Shown here piece after piece: positions 1 through 7,006 of a stretch of DNA of 10,579 bases. Source of the DNA: an uncultured Nitrososphaerota archaeon. Lineage in GTDB: Bacteria; Bacillota; Clostridia; Oscillospirales; Ruminococcaceae. The notes below the pieces were generated by a model that had not been told where the DNA came from, made no database searches, and saw only the letters and a program-made list of their open reading frames with translations. The first letter of the stretch is position 1. The number at the start of each line of letters is the position of its first letter. Both the position numbers and the translations under genes were made by a program. The stretch lies in the NCBI GenBank assembly GCA_934869045.1, contig CAKXAF010000020.1, forward strand, positions 1-10,579, given 5' to 3'.

Positions 1-70
1 CATTACAGGAGTCGGATGCCGCTCAAATGACATTTTGTTCCACAAAGCAAAAGGATATACGCCTATTAAA

Positions 71-99
71 AGGATAGCACGCTGCGCCATAACTGTCAA
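71..99 (-). promoter_or_regulatory. Leftward sigma-A promoter leaving the window
   Basis: On the minus strand a perfect -35 TTGACA (94-99) is followed after exactly 17 nt by TATCCT (71-76), with a TG one base upstream of the -10 (extended -10). Transcription would start near 64 and run left out of the window. It begins only about 28 nt after the GH130 stop codon, so the next gene to the left probably has its own promoter. No protein-coding gene was seen in 1-126. Confidence 0.7.
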
Positions 100-126
100 C
101 CAATTCCCTGGAAAGATCAGGAAATT

Positions 127-1122
127 TTAACGGCACAGGGCGATCAGGTCGTGAACATCGGCGGTAGCCAGACATTCCACCGTATCCGAAGCCCCGTAAT
201 AAATTTTGACCTCCCCGCTGTCCTCCAGCAGCATTCCGCCGGGGAAGATCACATTGGTGCGGAAGCCGTCGTCCGCTTCCCAGGAGGTTTCCGGGGCCAG
301 CAGAGGTTCTCTGGACATTCCGATGATCTTCGAGGGGTCCTCCATATCCAGCAGCATGATCCCGGCGTGGTAGCACTTGGTCCACTTGTCCTCCCAGCCG
401 TTTTTCCCCCGCCCAGCATCGTCCCGGTGAACGGCGTGAAACAACGTCAGCCAGCCGGCCTCCGTCTTGATGGGCGGCGCCCCGGGGCCGATCTTGTCGT
501 TGGCAAAGGGAACGTCCTCGACTCCCAGCACCAATTTGTGATCCCCCCAGTACCGCAGATCCGGCGACCGGGAGAGCCATAAGTCAAACCGGTCCTTTCC
601 GCGGGAGTACACCGGCATGGGACGATCCAGACGGACGTAAGTCCCCCCGATTTTCTCCGGGAACAGCACCATGTTCCGATTATCCGGTTCGGAGAGGGAG
701 AGCACCTGGATCTTCTCAAAGTCATCGGTAACGGCAATGCCCCCGCGAAGCCCGTGGCGGGTGTCCACCGCAAAACAGAGATAGCACCTCCCCTCCATTA
801 CGGTCAGCCGGGGATCATAAACGCGGGTGACATCCGGATCTCCCAAGGACTCCGGGCTGAGAAACGGCGTATCCCGAACTGCCCAGTTCTTCCCGTCATC
901 GCTAAACGCCACCCCGACAACGCACCCCCGGAATCCGCCCCGCGGAATATGATCAAAATCGTTGCGGAAAACCATCACATACTTTCCCTGGAACTTTGCG
1001 ACGCCGGCGTTGAAGATGCAATCGGCGGCATAGGGGATATCCTTGGCGGAGAGGACCGGTTCACCGCCATTATACCGGTGAACGGCCGGGCTGGAAATCA
1101 TCTCTGGATGCATTTTGGGCAT
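127..1122 (-). CDS. GH130 family glycoside phosphorylase (mannoside phosphorylase-like)
   Basis: This is a 331-residue protein with the one-domain five-bladed beta-propeller layout of glycoside hydrolase family 130. These enzymes phosphorolyse beta-mannosides, releasing alpha-mannose 1-phosphate. Visible family signatures are VYDPRLT at 101-107, whose Asp103 is the likely proton donor by analogy with characterised members; NMVLFPEKIGGTYVRLDRP at 150-168; KIGPGAPPI at 210-218; and IYYGASDT at 307-314. There is no signal peptide, so it should act in the cytoplasm on imported oligosaccharide. The start chosen is ATG at 1122, because AAGGAAGGA ends 6 nt before it; an upstream in-frame TTG at 1146 would put that ribosome site inside the gene. 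The exact substrate (mannosyl-glucose, beta-1,4- or beta-1,2-mannooligosaccharide) cannot be read from the sequence. It is divergent from a TetR regulator, and no transporter or other sugar gene lies beside it. Confidence 0.9.
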   Translation of the reverse strand: MPKMHPEMISSPAVHRYNGGEPVLSAKDIPYAADCIFNAGVAKFQGKYVMVFRNDFDHIPRGGFRGCVVGVAFSDDGKNWAVRDTPFLSPESLGDPDVTRVYDPRLTVMEGRCYLCFAVDTRHGLRGGIAVTDDFEKIQVLSLSEPDNRNMVLFPEKIGGTYVRLDRPMPVYSRGKDRFDLWLSRSPDLRYWGDHKLVLGVEDVPFANDKIGPGAPPIKTEAGWLTLFHAVHRDDAGRGKNGWEDKWTKCYHAGIMLLDMEDPSKIIGMSREPLLAPETSWEADDGFRTNVIFPGGMLLEDSGEVKIYYGASDTVECLATADVHDLIALCR

Positions 1123-1144
1123 AATGAATCCTTCCTTGCAAATC

Positions 1145-1164
1145 AAGATTCGGGAATCTTCCCG
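1145..1164. promoter_or_regulatory. Two overlapping palindromes, candidate operator
   Basis: AAGATTC-GG-GAATCTT (1145-1160) is a perfect 7-bp inverted repeat with a 2-bp centre. It overlaps a second perfect one, CGGGAA-TC-TTCCCG (1151-1164). Two-base centres are too tight for RNA hairpins, so a dimeric DNA-binding protein is the better reading. The site sits a few bases downstream of the predicted GH130 transcription start, where a repressor would block the gene. The flanking TetR protein is the obvious candidate, but this is inference. The half-site with one extra base, CAAGATTC, recurs at 1222-1229. Confidence 0.5.
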
Positions 1165-1173
1165 TTTTTCCTC

Positions 1174-1202
1174 ATTCTAACAGATTTTTTTCCGTCCTGC
1201 AA
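1174..1202 (-). promoter_or_regulatory. Predicted promoter of the GH130 gene
   Basis: On the minus strand, TTGCAG (1197-1202) and TAGAAT (1174-1179) are 17 nt apart, and a TG one base before the hexamer makes an extended -10. The start would be near 1167, giving a leader of about 45 nt that carries the palindromes at 1145-1164. The -35 matches only partly (TTG conserved). Confidence 0.55.
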
Positions 1203-1286
1203 CTGCCCGGCGCATATCCCACAAGATTCCACAACATTTCGCAAGGATTTGCAATCTCTTTTCTCCTTTTCTTTTTCTCCAAAATA

Positions 1287-1295
1287 TGCTATACT
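1287..1295 (+). promoter_or_regulatory. Extended -10 promoter of the TetR-type gene
   Basis: TG-C-TATACT is an extended -10 element 34 nt before the GTG start. No good -35 hexamer is seen 17 nt upstream, where the sequence is a T/C-rich run, which is tolerable for an extended -10 promoter. Confidence 0.5.
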
Positions 1296-1328
1296 GAAAA
1301 AAGCCGATTACGAAAGGAGCTGTCTCCC

Positions 1329-1910
1329 GTGCCGTCCTTTACCAGAAAGGCCATTATCGAATCCTTCCTGAAGCTGCTCAATCAACGCCCCCTGAATCAG
1401 ATCACCGTAAAAGATATCGTCGAGGACTGCGGCATCAACCGCAATTCCTTCTATTACCACTTTGAAGACCTCCCCTCCCTGGTTGAAACCGTCATCCGGG
1501 AGGAGGCGGACAAAATTATCGCCGGGCACGCTGCTGCGGCCTCTCTGGAAGAATGTCTGGATATTGCACTGGACTTTGCCCTGAAAAATAAAAGGGCCGT
1601 GCTGCACATCCACAACTCCTCCAGCCACAGCTCCTATGAGCGCTATCTGAACCGAGTCTGTACCTATGCTGTAGAGGAATATATTGATACCGTCCTGCCG
1701 GATATCCCAGTCCGTGAAACGGACAAAGCGCTACTGGTCCACTATTACAAGTGCGAATTCGTGGGCCAGATCCTGGATTGGCTTAACAATGGGATGCAGT
1801 ACGACATCCGCGCGCAGTTTCACCGTCTCTGCGAGCTGTTTGACGGCGCCGCTCAGACGGCTTTCCTGCGCTCCGCCGGACTGGAGGCTTCCGGGCTTTC
1901 AGACAGATGA
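1329..1910 (+). CDS. TetR/AcrR-family transcriptional regulator
   Basis: This 193-residue protein has the TetR fold plan: a three-helix N-terminal DNA-binding domain (about 1-50) followed by an all-helical ligand and dimer domain. The helix-turn-helix is easy to see at about 25-46, with ITVKDIVEDCGINRNSFYYHF ending in the family's typical YYHF. The start is GTG at 1329; AAAGGAG lies 9 nt upstream. The ligand cannot be predicted. It is divergent from the GH130 gene and directly precedes, past a terminator, the DUF308-MMPL-heptad operon. TetR proteins commonly sit next to such pumps, so control of that operon is likely by context, whereas the best palindrome in the region lies on the GH130 side. 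It could act on either or both. Confidence 0.9.
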   Translation: MPSFTRKAIIESFLKLLNQRPLNQITVKDIVEDCGINRNSFYYHFEDLPSLVETVIREEADKIIAGHAAAASLEECLDIALDFALKNKRAVLHIHNSSSHSSYERYLNRVCTYAVEEYIDTVLPDIPVRETDKALLVHYYKCEFVGQILDWLNNGMQYDIRAQFHRLCELFDGAAQTAFLRSAGLEASGLSDR

Positions 1911-1942
1911 ACTGCTCTGCATAAAAACTAGATAAAACTGTT

Positions 1943-1973
1943 CCCGTGCCTGATTTTCCGGCACGGGCTTTTT
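1943..1973 (+). terminator. Intrinsic terminator of the TetR-type gene
   Basis: A perfect 8-bp stem CCCGTGCC / GGCACGGG (1943-1950 with 1960-1967) and a 9-nt loop are followed by C and five T. It lies 32 nt after the stop codon and separates the regulator from the operon downstream. Confidence 0.9.
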
Positions 1974-2004
1974 GCTGTCTATTCCCTTTTTATCCGCCCG
2001 GGTT

Positions 2005-2010
2005 TATAAT
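2005..2010 (+). promoter_or_regulatory. Probable -10 of the DUF308-MMPL-heptad operon
   Basis: A perfect TATAAT lies 34 nt before the ATG of the first gene and just past the preceding terminator. The hexamer 17 nt upstream (TTCCCT, 1982-1987) is a poor -35, so an activator or a weak basal level is possible. Confidence 0.55.
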
Positions 2011-2044
2011 AACAGTCACAAAGAAACAGAAAGGAAGCGACTGT

Positions 2045-2662
2045 ATGCACTCTGCAAAACAAGTCCGCTCCGTCCGGTCTATCCAAACAGCCAAAACCGG
2101 ATACCTGATCGTGTCGGCTGCCCTATGCGTCCTTGGAGTCCTGCTGATGGTATTTCCGGGAATTTCTGCCAGGGCTCTGTGCTACATTCTGGGAGGGATT
2201 CTCACTGTGTACGGGATCATCAAAATGGTCGGGTACTTCTCCCGGGACCTGTACCGGCTGGCTTTCCAGTATGACTTGGCCTCCGGCTCCCTCATCACAG
2301 CGCTGGGCGTGATCATGCTGCTGGTCCCGGACGGCGTCATCTCCGTGACCCACACCGTAATCGGCATCCTCATCCTGGCCGACGGGCTCTTCAAAATCCA
2401 GATTGCCATTGACGCCCGGCGCTTCGGCGTGGGCAAATGGTGGCTCATCACCATCTTCGCCATCCTGACAGGAATCGCCGGCCTACTGCTGATTCTCCAT
2501 CCCTTCGCGGGGGCGGAGGCCGCCGTCATTCTGCTGGGCGCCGCGCTGCTGGCAGAGGGGATTCTCAGCTTCAGTGTCGCCCTGTGCGCGGTAAAGATCA
2601 TCCGCCACCAGCAGCCGGATGTCATCGAAATCTCCTACACCGAAAACGGGGAGGACCACTGA
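2045..2662 (+). CDS. DUF308/HdeD-like six-helix membrane protein
   Basis: This is a 205-residue integral membrane protein with six hydrophobic segments, near residues 17-37, 43-62, 76-97, 100-122, 129-148 and 153-180. They are arranged as three similar two-helix units, each ending in a Gly-rich turn such as LGGILTVYGIIKM. This pattern fits the HdeD/DUF308 family. HdeD is linked to acid resistance in enteric bacteria, but the molecular role of the family in Clostridia is unknown. The start is ATG 2045 with AAGGAAG 7 nt upstream; an earlier in-frame start at 1946 would overlap the terminator and is rejected. The stop is 2 nt before the MMPL start, so the two are almost certainly translated together, suggesting it serves as a small partner of the pump. 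Confidence 0.8.
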   Translation: MHSAKQVRSVRSIQTAKTGYLIVSAALCVLGVLLMVFPGISARALCYILGGILTVYGIIKMVGYFSRDLYRLAFQYDLASGSLITALGVIMLLVPDGVISVTHTVIGILILADGLFKIQIAIDARRFGVGKWWLITIFAILTGIAGLLLILHPFAGAEAAVILLGAALLAEGILSFSVALCAVKIIRHQQPDVIEISYTENGEDH

Positions 2663-2664
2663 CC

Positions 2665-4749
2665 ATGAAATTCGGAAAATTCGTCACCAAATTCCGCATC
2701 CCTATCCTGGTTGCCGCAATCCTGCTTCTGATCCCTTCTTTGATCGGAATGCAGAGTACCCGCATCAATTACGACATGCTCAACTACCTTCCGGAGGATA
2801 TGGACACCGTAGTCGGGCAGAACGAGCTGCTGGACGACTTCGGGAAGGGCGCTTTCTCTTTTGTCATCGCAGAGAATATGCCTCCCAAGGACGTGGCCGC
2901 TCTGAAAGCGCAGATCGAGCAGGTTGAACATGTCGAAACCGTCCTCTGGTACGACAGCTTCGCCGATCTTTCGGTTCCCATGGAACTGCTGCCGGATTCA
3001 CTGTACAACGCCTTTAACAGCGGAGACGCCACCATGATGGCGGTATTTTTCGACACCTCCACCTCTTCCGACGACACCATGGACGCTATCCGCTCCATCC
3101 GTGCCCTGGCCGGGAAGCAGTGCTTTGTCTCCGGTATGTCCGCCCTGGTCACCGACCTGAAGGACCTCTGCGAAAAAGAGGAGCCGGTCTATGTGGCGCT
3201 GGCCGTTGCTCTGGCCTGCGCGGCAATGATGCTCTTTCTGGACAGCTGGCTGGTGCCCTTTGTGTTCCTGGCCAGCATCGGTATGTCTATCCTGTTGAAT
3301 CTGGGCACCAACTATTTTCTCGGGGAGATCTCCTACATCACCAAAGCGCTCTCCGCTGTGCTGCAGCTGGCTGTCACCATGGATTACTCCATATTCCTCT
3401 GGCACAGCTACAACGAACAGCGGGAACGGACAGAGGACCAGCAGCAAGCCATGGCCGCAGCCATCCAGCAGACACTGACCTCCGTCATCGGCAGCTCTGT
3501 CACTACCATCGCCGGTTTTATCGCCCTGTGCTTCATGTCCTTTACCCTGGGGCGCGACCTTGGCATTGTCATGGCGAAAGGCGTTCTGTTGGGCGTCATC
3601 GGCTGTGTCACCACCCTGCCCGCCATGATCCTGCTGTTGGATAAGCCGCTGCAGAAGACCCGCCACCGCTCGCTGATCCCCAGCATGGACAAATTCGCCA
3701 AAGGTATCACGAAAGTTTTTCCCGTCTTCCTCGCCCTCTTTGTGGCGTTGGCCGTTCCCTTCTACTACGGCTACAGCAAGACCAATGACGAGGTTTACTA
3801 CGACATGGGCCAGTGTCTCCCGGAGGACATGGAGTATGTCATCGCCAACTCCAAGCTCAGTGATGAGTTCGATATCGCCTCCACTCATATGCTTCTGGTA
3901 GACGCCAGCCTTCCCGCATCCGATGTCCGCTCCATGATCCGGGAAATGGAGGACGTGGACGGAGTCAAATACGTCCTGGGGCTGGAATCGGTGGTCGGCT
4001 CCCTGGTTCCCGAGGAGATCCTTCCGGATTCCGTCCGCAGCGTGCTGAAAAGCGACCGCTGGGAGCTGCTGCTCATCAACTCGGAATACCGGGTGGCCAG
4101 CGACGCGGTAAACAGCCAGCTGGACGCTCTCAATGCGATCCTCAAAGCCCATGATCCCGGCGGAATGCTCATCGGAGAAGCTCCCTGCATGAAGGACATG
4201 ATTGAGACCACAGGGCATGACTTCCAGGTGGTCAACATCATCTCCATTGCCGCCATTTTCCTCATTATCGCTGTTGTGGAAAAGAGCCTGACTCTGCCCT
4301 TTATACTGGTATCCGTCATTGAGCTGGCCATTTTCATCAATCTGGGGCTTCCCCACTTTCTGGGTCAGTCCCTGCCCTTTATCGCGCCGATCTGCATCAG
4401 TACCATCCAGCTGGGTGCGACGGTGGACTACGCCATTCTGATGACCACCCGTTACAAAACGGAGCGCCACTCCGGCCAGGATAAGCGCGGGGCTGTATCC
4501 ACTGCCCTGTCCGCGTCCATCCCGTCCATTATCGTCAGCGCCATGGGGCTGTTTGCGGCGACCTTCGGCGTCGCGCTGTATTCCGACATCGACATTATCC
4601 GCTCCATGTGCATGCTCATGGCCCGGGGCGCAATTGTCAGCATGTTCTGCGTGATCCTGATTCTTCCGGCCATGCTCCTGCTCTTCGACCGGGCCGTCGC
4701 AGCGACCACGCTGGGCTTCCGCCTCAAGAAAACCAAATTGGAGGGATAA
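2665..4749 (+). CDS. MMPL-family (RND superfamily) transporter
   Basis: This 694-residue protein has the duplicated RND plan. One helix (about 12-29) and an extracytoplasmic domain (about 30-172) lead into a five-helix block (about 174-325); then another helix (about 350-367), a second extracytoplasmic domain (about 370-520) and a second five-helix block follow. The proton-relay position is a matching Asp-Tyr in the two halves: TMDYSIFLW (Asp240) and TVDYAILMT (Asp588). The duplication is plain in the loops: YDMLNYLPEDMD (36-47) against YDMGQCLPEDME (379-390), and ELLPDSL (107-113) against EILPDSV (451-457). MMPL and related proteins export lipids, glycolipids or drugs using the proton gradient; the substrate here is unknown. 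The start is ATG 2665, with GGGGAGG inside the end of the preceding gene. Its stop is 4 nt before the heptad protein, whose GGAGGG ribosome site overlaps this gene's last codons. Confidence 0.93.
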   Translation: MKFGKFVTKFRIPILVAAILLLIPSLIGMQSTRINYDMLNYLPEDMDTVVGQNELLDDFGKGAFSFVIAENMPPKDVAALKAQIEQVEHVETVLWYDSFADLSVPMELLPDSLYNAFNSGDATMMAVFFDTSTSSDDTMDAIRSIRALAGKQCFVSGMSALVTDLKDLCEKEEPVYVALAVALACAAMMLFLDSWLVPFVFLASIGMSILLNLGTNYFLGEISYITKALSAVLQLAVTMDYSIFLWHSYNEQRERTEDQQQAMAAAIQQTLTSVIGSSVTTIAGFIALCFMSFTLGRDLGIVMAKGVLLGVIGCVTTLPAMILLLDKPLQKTRHRSLIPSMDKFAKGITKVFPVFLALFVALAVPFYYGYSKTNDEVYYDMGQCLPEDMEYVIANSKLSDEFDIASTHMLLVDASLPASDVRSMIREMEDVDGVKYVLGLESVVGSLVPEEILPDSVRSVLKSDRWELLLINSEYRVASDAVNSQLDALNAILKAHDPGGMLIGEAPCMKDMIETTGHDFQVVNIISIAAIFLIIAVVEKSLTLPFILVSVIELAIFINLGLPHFLGQSLPFIAPICISTIQLGATVDYAILMTTRYKTERHSGQDKRGAVSTALSASIPSIIVSAMGLFAATFGVALYSDIDIIRSMCMLMARGAIVSMFCVILILPAMLLLFDRAVAATTLGFRLKKTKLEG

Positions 4750-4753
4750 CTTT

Positions 4754-6874
4754 ATGAAAGAATCCAAAAAGCTCGGCCTCCGCATCGTTTCTCTGGCCGT
4801 CTGCCTTACCATTGCCTGCGGCGGCAGCATCGCCGCTGTCCGCGTATCCGGATCCGCAGAGGAGGACGCCGGCAGTGCGGCTTCCTCTTCTTCGTCCAGC
4901 ACCGCCCAAACTGCCGCAGCCGGCGGCGTTTACAAGGACGAAACCGTCTACGTCCTGGCCGGAGCCGACGGGACTGCCCAAAAAATCCTGGTCAGCGACT
5001 GGATCCAAAACCCTGCCGGAGAGGCTTCCCTTTCCGACCGCACGGATCTGGAGGATGTCTCCTGCGTCAAGGGCGATACCTCTTACACTCTAAAGAGCGG
5101 CGGTGCACGGGTCTGGGAGGCACAGGGCGGCGACGTCTACTATCAGGGTACCTCTCAGAGCCAACTGCCCGTAGAGGTCACCGTCCGCTACACCCTGGAT
5201 GGTCAGCCAATCTCGGCAGAAGAACTGGCCGGAAAGAGCGGCCATGTAACCATCCGCTTCGAATATAAAAACACGCAGACCGTGGAAGCCGAAATTGACG
5301 GGAAAGCCGAAACGGTTCACGTTCCCTTCACCATCCTCACCGGAATGATCCTCGATAACAGCCATTTCCACAACGTCGAGGTGTCCAACGGCAAGCTTAT
5401 CAACGACGGCGACCGCACCATCGTCGCCGGTCTGGCTCTTCCGGGGCTGGCCGGAGATCTGAAGCTAGACCAGGAGGTTCTGGAACTTCCGGAGTCCGTG
5501 GAAATCAGCGCAGACGCGGAGGACTTCACCCTTTCCAATACCGTCACGCTGGCCTCCTGCGGTCTGTTCGGCGAACTGGATCTGGACGGCACAGGTGCTG
5601 ACCAGCTTTCCGATGCAATGGACCGGCTCACCAGCGCGATGGACCAGCTCCTGGACGGCTCCTCCGCCCTGTATGACGGTCTCAACACCCTTCTGGAAAA
5701 ATCCGGTGAGCTCATCTCCGGCATCGACCAGCTGGCGGAAGGCGCCCGGCGGCTTTCAGCGGGAGCCTCCGACCTGACCGTGGGAGCCGGAGAACTCCAG
5801 ACCGGGGCCGCCAGCCTGAAAGACGGCGCCGCAGAGCTAAAAGCCGGACTGGATGCTCTGACAGCCAATAACGCCACCCTGAACGCCGGCGCTAAACAGG
5901 TCTTTGATTCGCTGCTGGCCATGGCTGACACCCAGCTTAAATCCGCCGGTCTGAAAACCGAAACACTGACCATCGAAAATTATGCCGGGGTTTTGGACGG
6001 TGTGCTGGCGTCTTTGGATGAGAGTTCCATCCGCCGGTTGGCATACAGCACCGCCTACAGCCAGGTTTCCAGCGCGGTCAGCGCACAGAAAGGGACGATC
6101 CGGGAGCAGGTGTCCCTAGCGGTTCAGGAGAAGGTTCTGAACGGCGTCCTCGCCGCTGCGGGAGTGAACCTGACCACAGAGCAATATGCGGCCGCCGTCT
6201 CCGCCGGGCAGATCCCGGCAGAAACCGCCGCTCAGATATCCGCAGCGGTGAACGCAAAAATGCAGGACGCTTCCATCCAAGCGCAGATCGAAGACGCCAC
6301 CGCCCAACAGGCAGAAAAACTGATCGAGGAAAACATGAATTCCTCCGACGTACAGTCCCAGATTGACAACGCCGTCCGAACTGCGAAATCCGGTGAAACC
6401 AGCATCTCTGCTCTGAAAGCGCAGCTGGACAGCTATAACCAGTTCTACCAGGGGCTGCAGTCCTATACCGCCGGCGTTGCGGCAGCAGACACCGGAGCGG
6501 CGGCACTGGACGCCGGAGCCGGTTCCCTCAAAGACGGCACAGCTGCTTTAAAATCCGGGGCGGATAGCCTCAAAACCGGAGCGGATAGCCTTTCCGACGG
6601 AATGGATGCCCTGTGTCAGGGTGGCGGCACTTTGGTCAGCGGCGTGACCCAACTCCGCGATGGGGCCATGCAGCTTTCTGACGGCCTCCAGCAATTCCAG
6701 GAGGAGGGCATCCGGAAGTTCACCAGTGCGTTCGGCGGCAACCTGGACGGGATGGAAACCCGGCTCCGCGCAGTCTGCGATGCGGCGGCGAACTATCAGT
6801 CTTACGGCGGCATCCTAGATGGGATGGACGGCCAGGTGAAATTTATCTACCGTACAGAATCTATCGGAGAATAA
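4754..6874 (+). CDS. Secreted/anchored L-x-x-G heptad-repeat protein (YhgE/Pip-related)
   Basis: This 706-residue envelope protein begins with a basic end and hydrophobic segment (about 7-30), then a Ser/Ala linker (40-56). A region of probable beta structure (about 60-275) follows, including a LDGQPISAEELAGKSGHV stretch typical of this family. Next come two blocks of strict 7-residue repeats. Block 1 has Leu at 299, 306, 313, 320, 327, 334, 341, 348, 355 and 362, nine of ten as L-x-x-G. Block 2 has Leu at 585, 592, 599, 606, 613, 620, 627, 634 and 641, all L-x-x-G. Between them is a helical, Ala/Gln-rich middle (366-584). The repeat matches the xxxLxxG type found in YhgE/Pip-like proteins. 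No C-terminal membrane helix is present, unlike full YhgE/Pip, so anchoring rests on the N-terminus. Cys22 (TIAC) is a poor lipobox. It is the last gene of the pump operon and probably an extracytoplasmic partner of the MMPL protein. Confidence 0.8.
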   Translation: MKESKKLGLRIVSLAVCLTIACGGSIAAVRVSGSAEEDAGSAASSSSSSTAQTAAAGGVYKDETVYVLAGADGTAQKILVSDWIQNPAGEASLSDRTDLEDVSCVKGDTSYTLKSGGARVWEAQGGDVYYQGTSQSQLPVEVTVRYTLDGQPISAEELAGKSGHVTIRFEYKNTQTVEAEIDGKAETVHVPFTILTGMILDNSHFHNVEVSNGKLINDGDRTIVAGLALPGLAGDLKLDQEVLELPESVEISADAEDFTLSNTVTLASCGLFGELDLDGTGADQLSDAMDRLTSAMDQLLDGSSALYDGLNTLLEKSGELISGIDQLAEGARRLSAGASDLTVGAGELQTGAASLKDGAAELKAGLDALTANNATLNAGAKQVFDSLLAMADTQLKSAGLKTETLTIENYAGVLDGVLASLDESSIRRLAYSTAYSQVSSAVSAQKGTIREQVSLAVQEKVLNGVLAAAGVNLTTEQYAAAVSAGQIPAETAAQISAAVNAKMQDASIQAQIEDATAQQAEKLIEENMNSSDVQSQIDNAVRTAKSGETSISALKAQLDSYNQFYQGLQSYTAGVAAADTGAAALDAGAGSLKDGTAALKSGADSLKTGADSLSDGMDALCQGGGTLVSGVTQLRDGAMQLSDGLQQFQEEGIRKFTSAFGGNLDGMETRLRAVCDAAANYQSYGGILDGMDGQVKFIYRTESIGE
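5648..5848 (+). repeat. Heptad block 1 (ten L-x-x-G units)
   Basis: Residues 299-365 of the envelope protein hold ten contiguous heptads with Leu every 7 residues; nine carry Gly three positions later, and the third unit has Lys316 instead. The register is unbroken. Confidence 0.9.
6506..6685 (+). repeat. Heptad block 2 (nine L-x-x-G units), with a 21-bp DNA repeat
   Basis: Residues 585-644 hold nine contiguous L-x-x-G heptads. At DNA level two neighbouring units, 6548-6568 and 6569-6589, match at 17 of 21 bases, both ending in GCGGATAGC. This points to growth of the block by 21-bp duplication. Confidence 0.9.
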
Positions 6875-6885
6875 TGCAGAATAGG

Positions 6886-6930
6886 AACCGGTCCCTGTGA
6901 ATCAAATCTTCTCAGGGACCGGTTTTCTGT
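6886..6930 (+). terminator. Strong intrinsic terminator of the pump operon
   Basis: A perfect 12-bp stem AACCGGTCCCTG / CAGGGACCGGTT (6886-6897 with 6913-6924) can be extended past a T-T mismatch by GAA/TTC, leaving a 7-nt loop. A T-rich tail (TTCTGTT) follows. It begins 11 nt after the heptad gene's stop. Confidence 0.9.
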
Positions 6931-6968
6931 TGAAAATTCCCGATTTTTCTTTCTTTTTCAGAAGACAT

Positions 6969-6997
6969 TTGAAATAAATAGTAATTTGTGTTATAAT
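6969..6997 (+). promoter_or_regulatory. Promoter of the CarD-like gene
   Basis: TTGAAA (6969-6974), a 17-nt spacer and TATAAT (6992-6997) with TG one base upstream give a near-ideal extended sigma-A promoter. The start is predicted near 7004, about 100 nt before the ATG. Confidence 0.8.
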
Positions 6998-7006
6998 AAA
7001 ATTAAT

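Noticed and set aside
1..3. Minus-strand ATG at the left edge as the start of the next gene
   Set aside because: No ribosome site precedes it and no downstream sequence is available.
104..123. CCTG / CAGG hairpin just past the GH130 stop as a terminator
   Set aside because: The stem is only 4 bp and has no T-run on the minus-strand side.
1123..1146. Upstream TTG start for the GH130 gene
   Set aside because: The ribosome site AAGGAAGGA lies inside this extension and is correctly spaced for the ATG at 1122.
1946..2044. N-terminal extension of the DUF308 protein
   Set aside because: It would begin inside the terminator of the previous gene and upstream of the -10. ATG 2045 has a good ribosome site.
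2012..2044. ACAGTC / GACTGT inverted repeat flanking the ribosome site of the DUF308 gene
   Set aside because: Only 6 bp with a 21-nt centre; too weak for an operator or a stable hairpin without conservation data.
2998..4902. Very long minus-strand open frame (634 codons) antisense to the MMPL gene
   Set aside because: Its translation is rich in Gly, His, Asp and Gln with no domain or membrane pattern. It mirrors the codon bias of the MMPL gene, which has clear motifs, start sites and operon context on the other strand.
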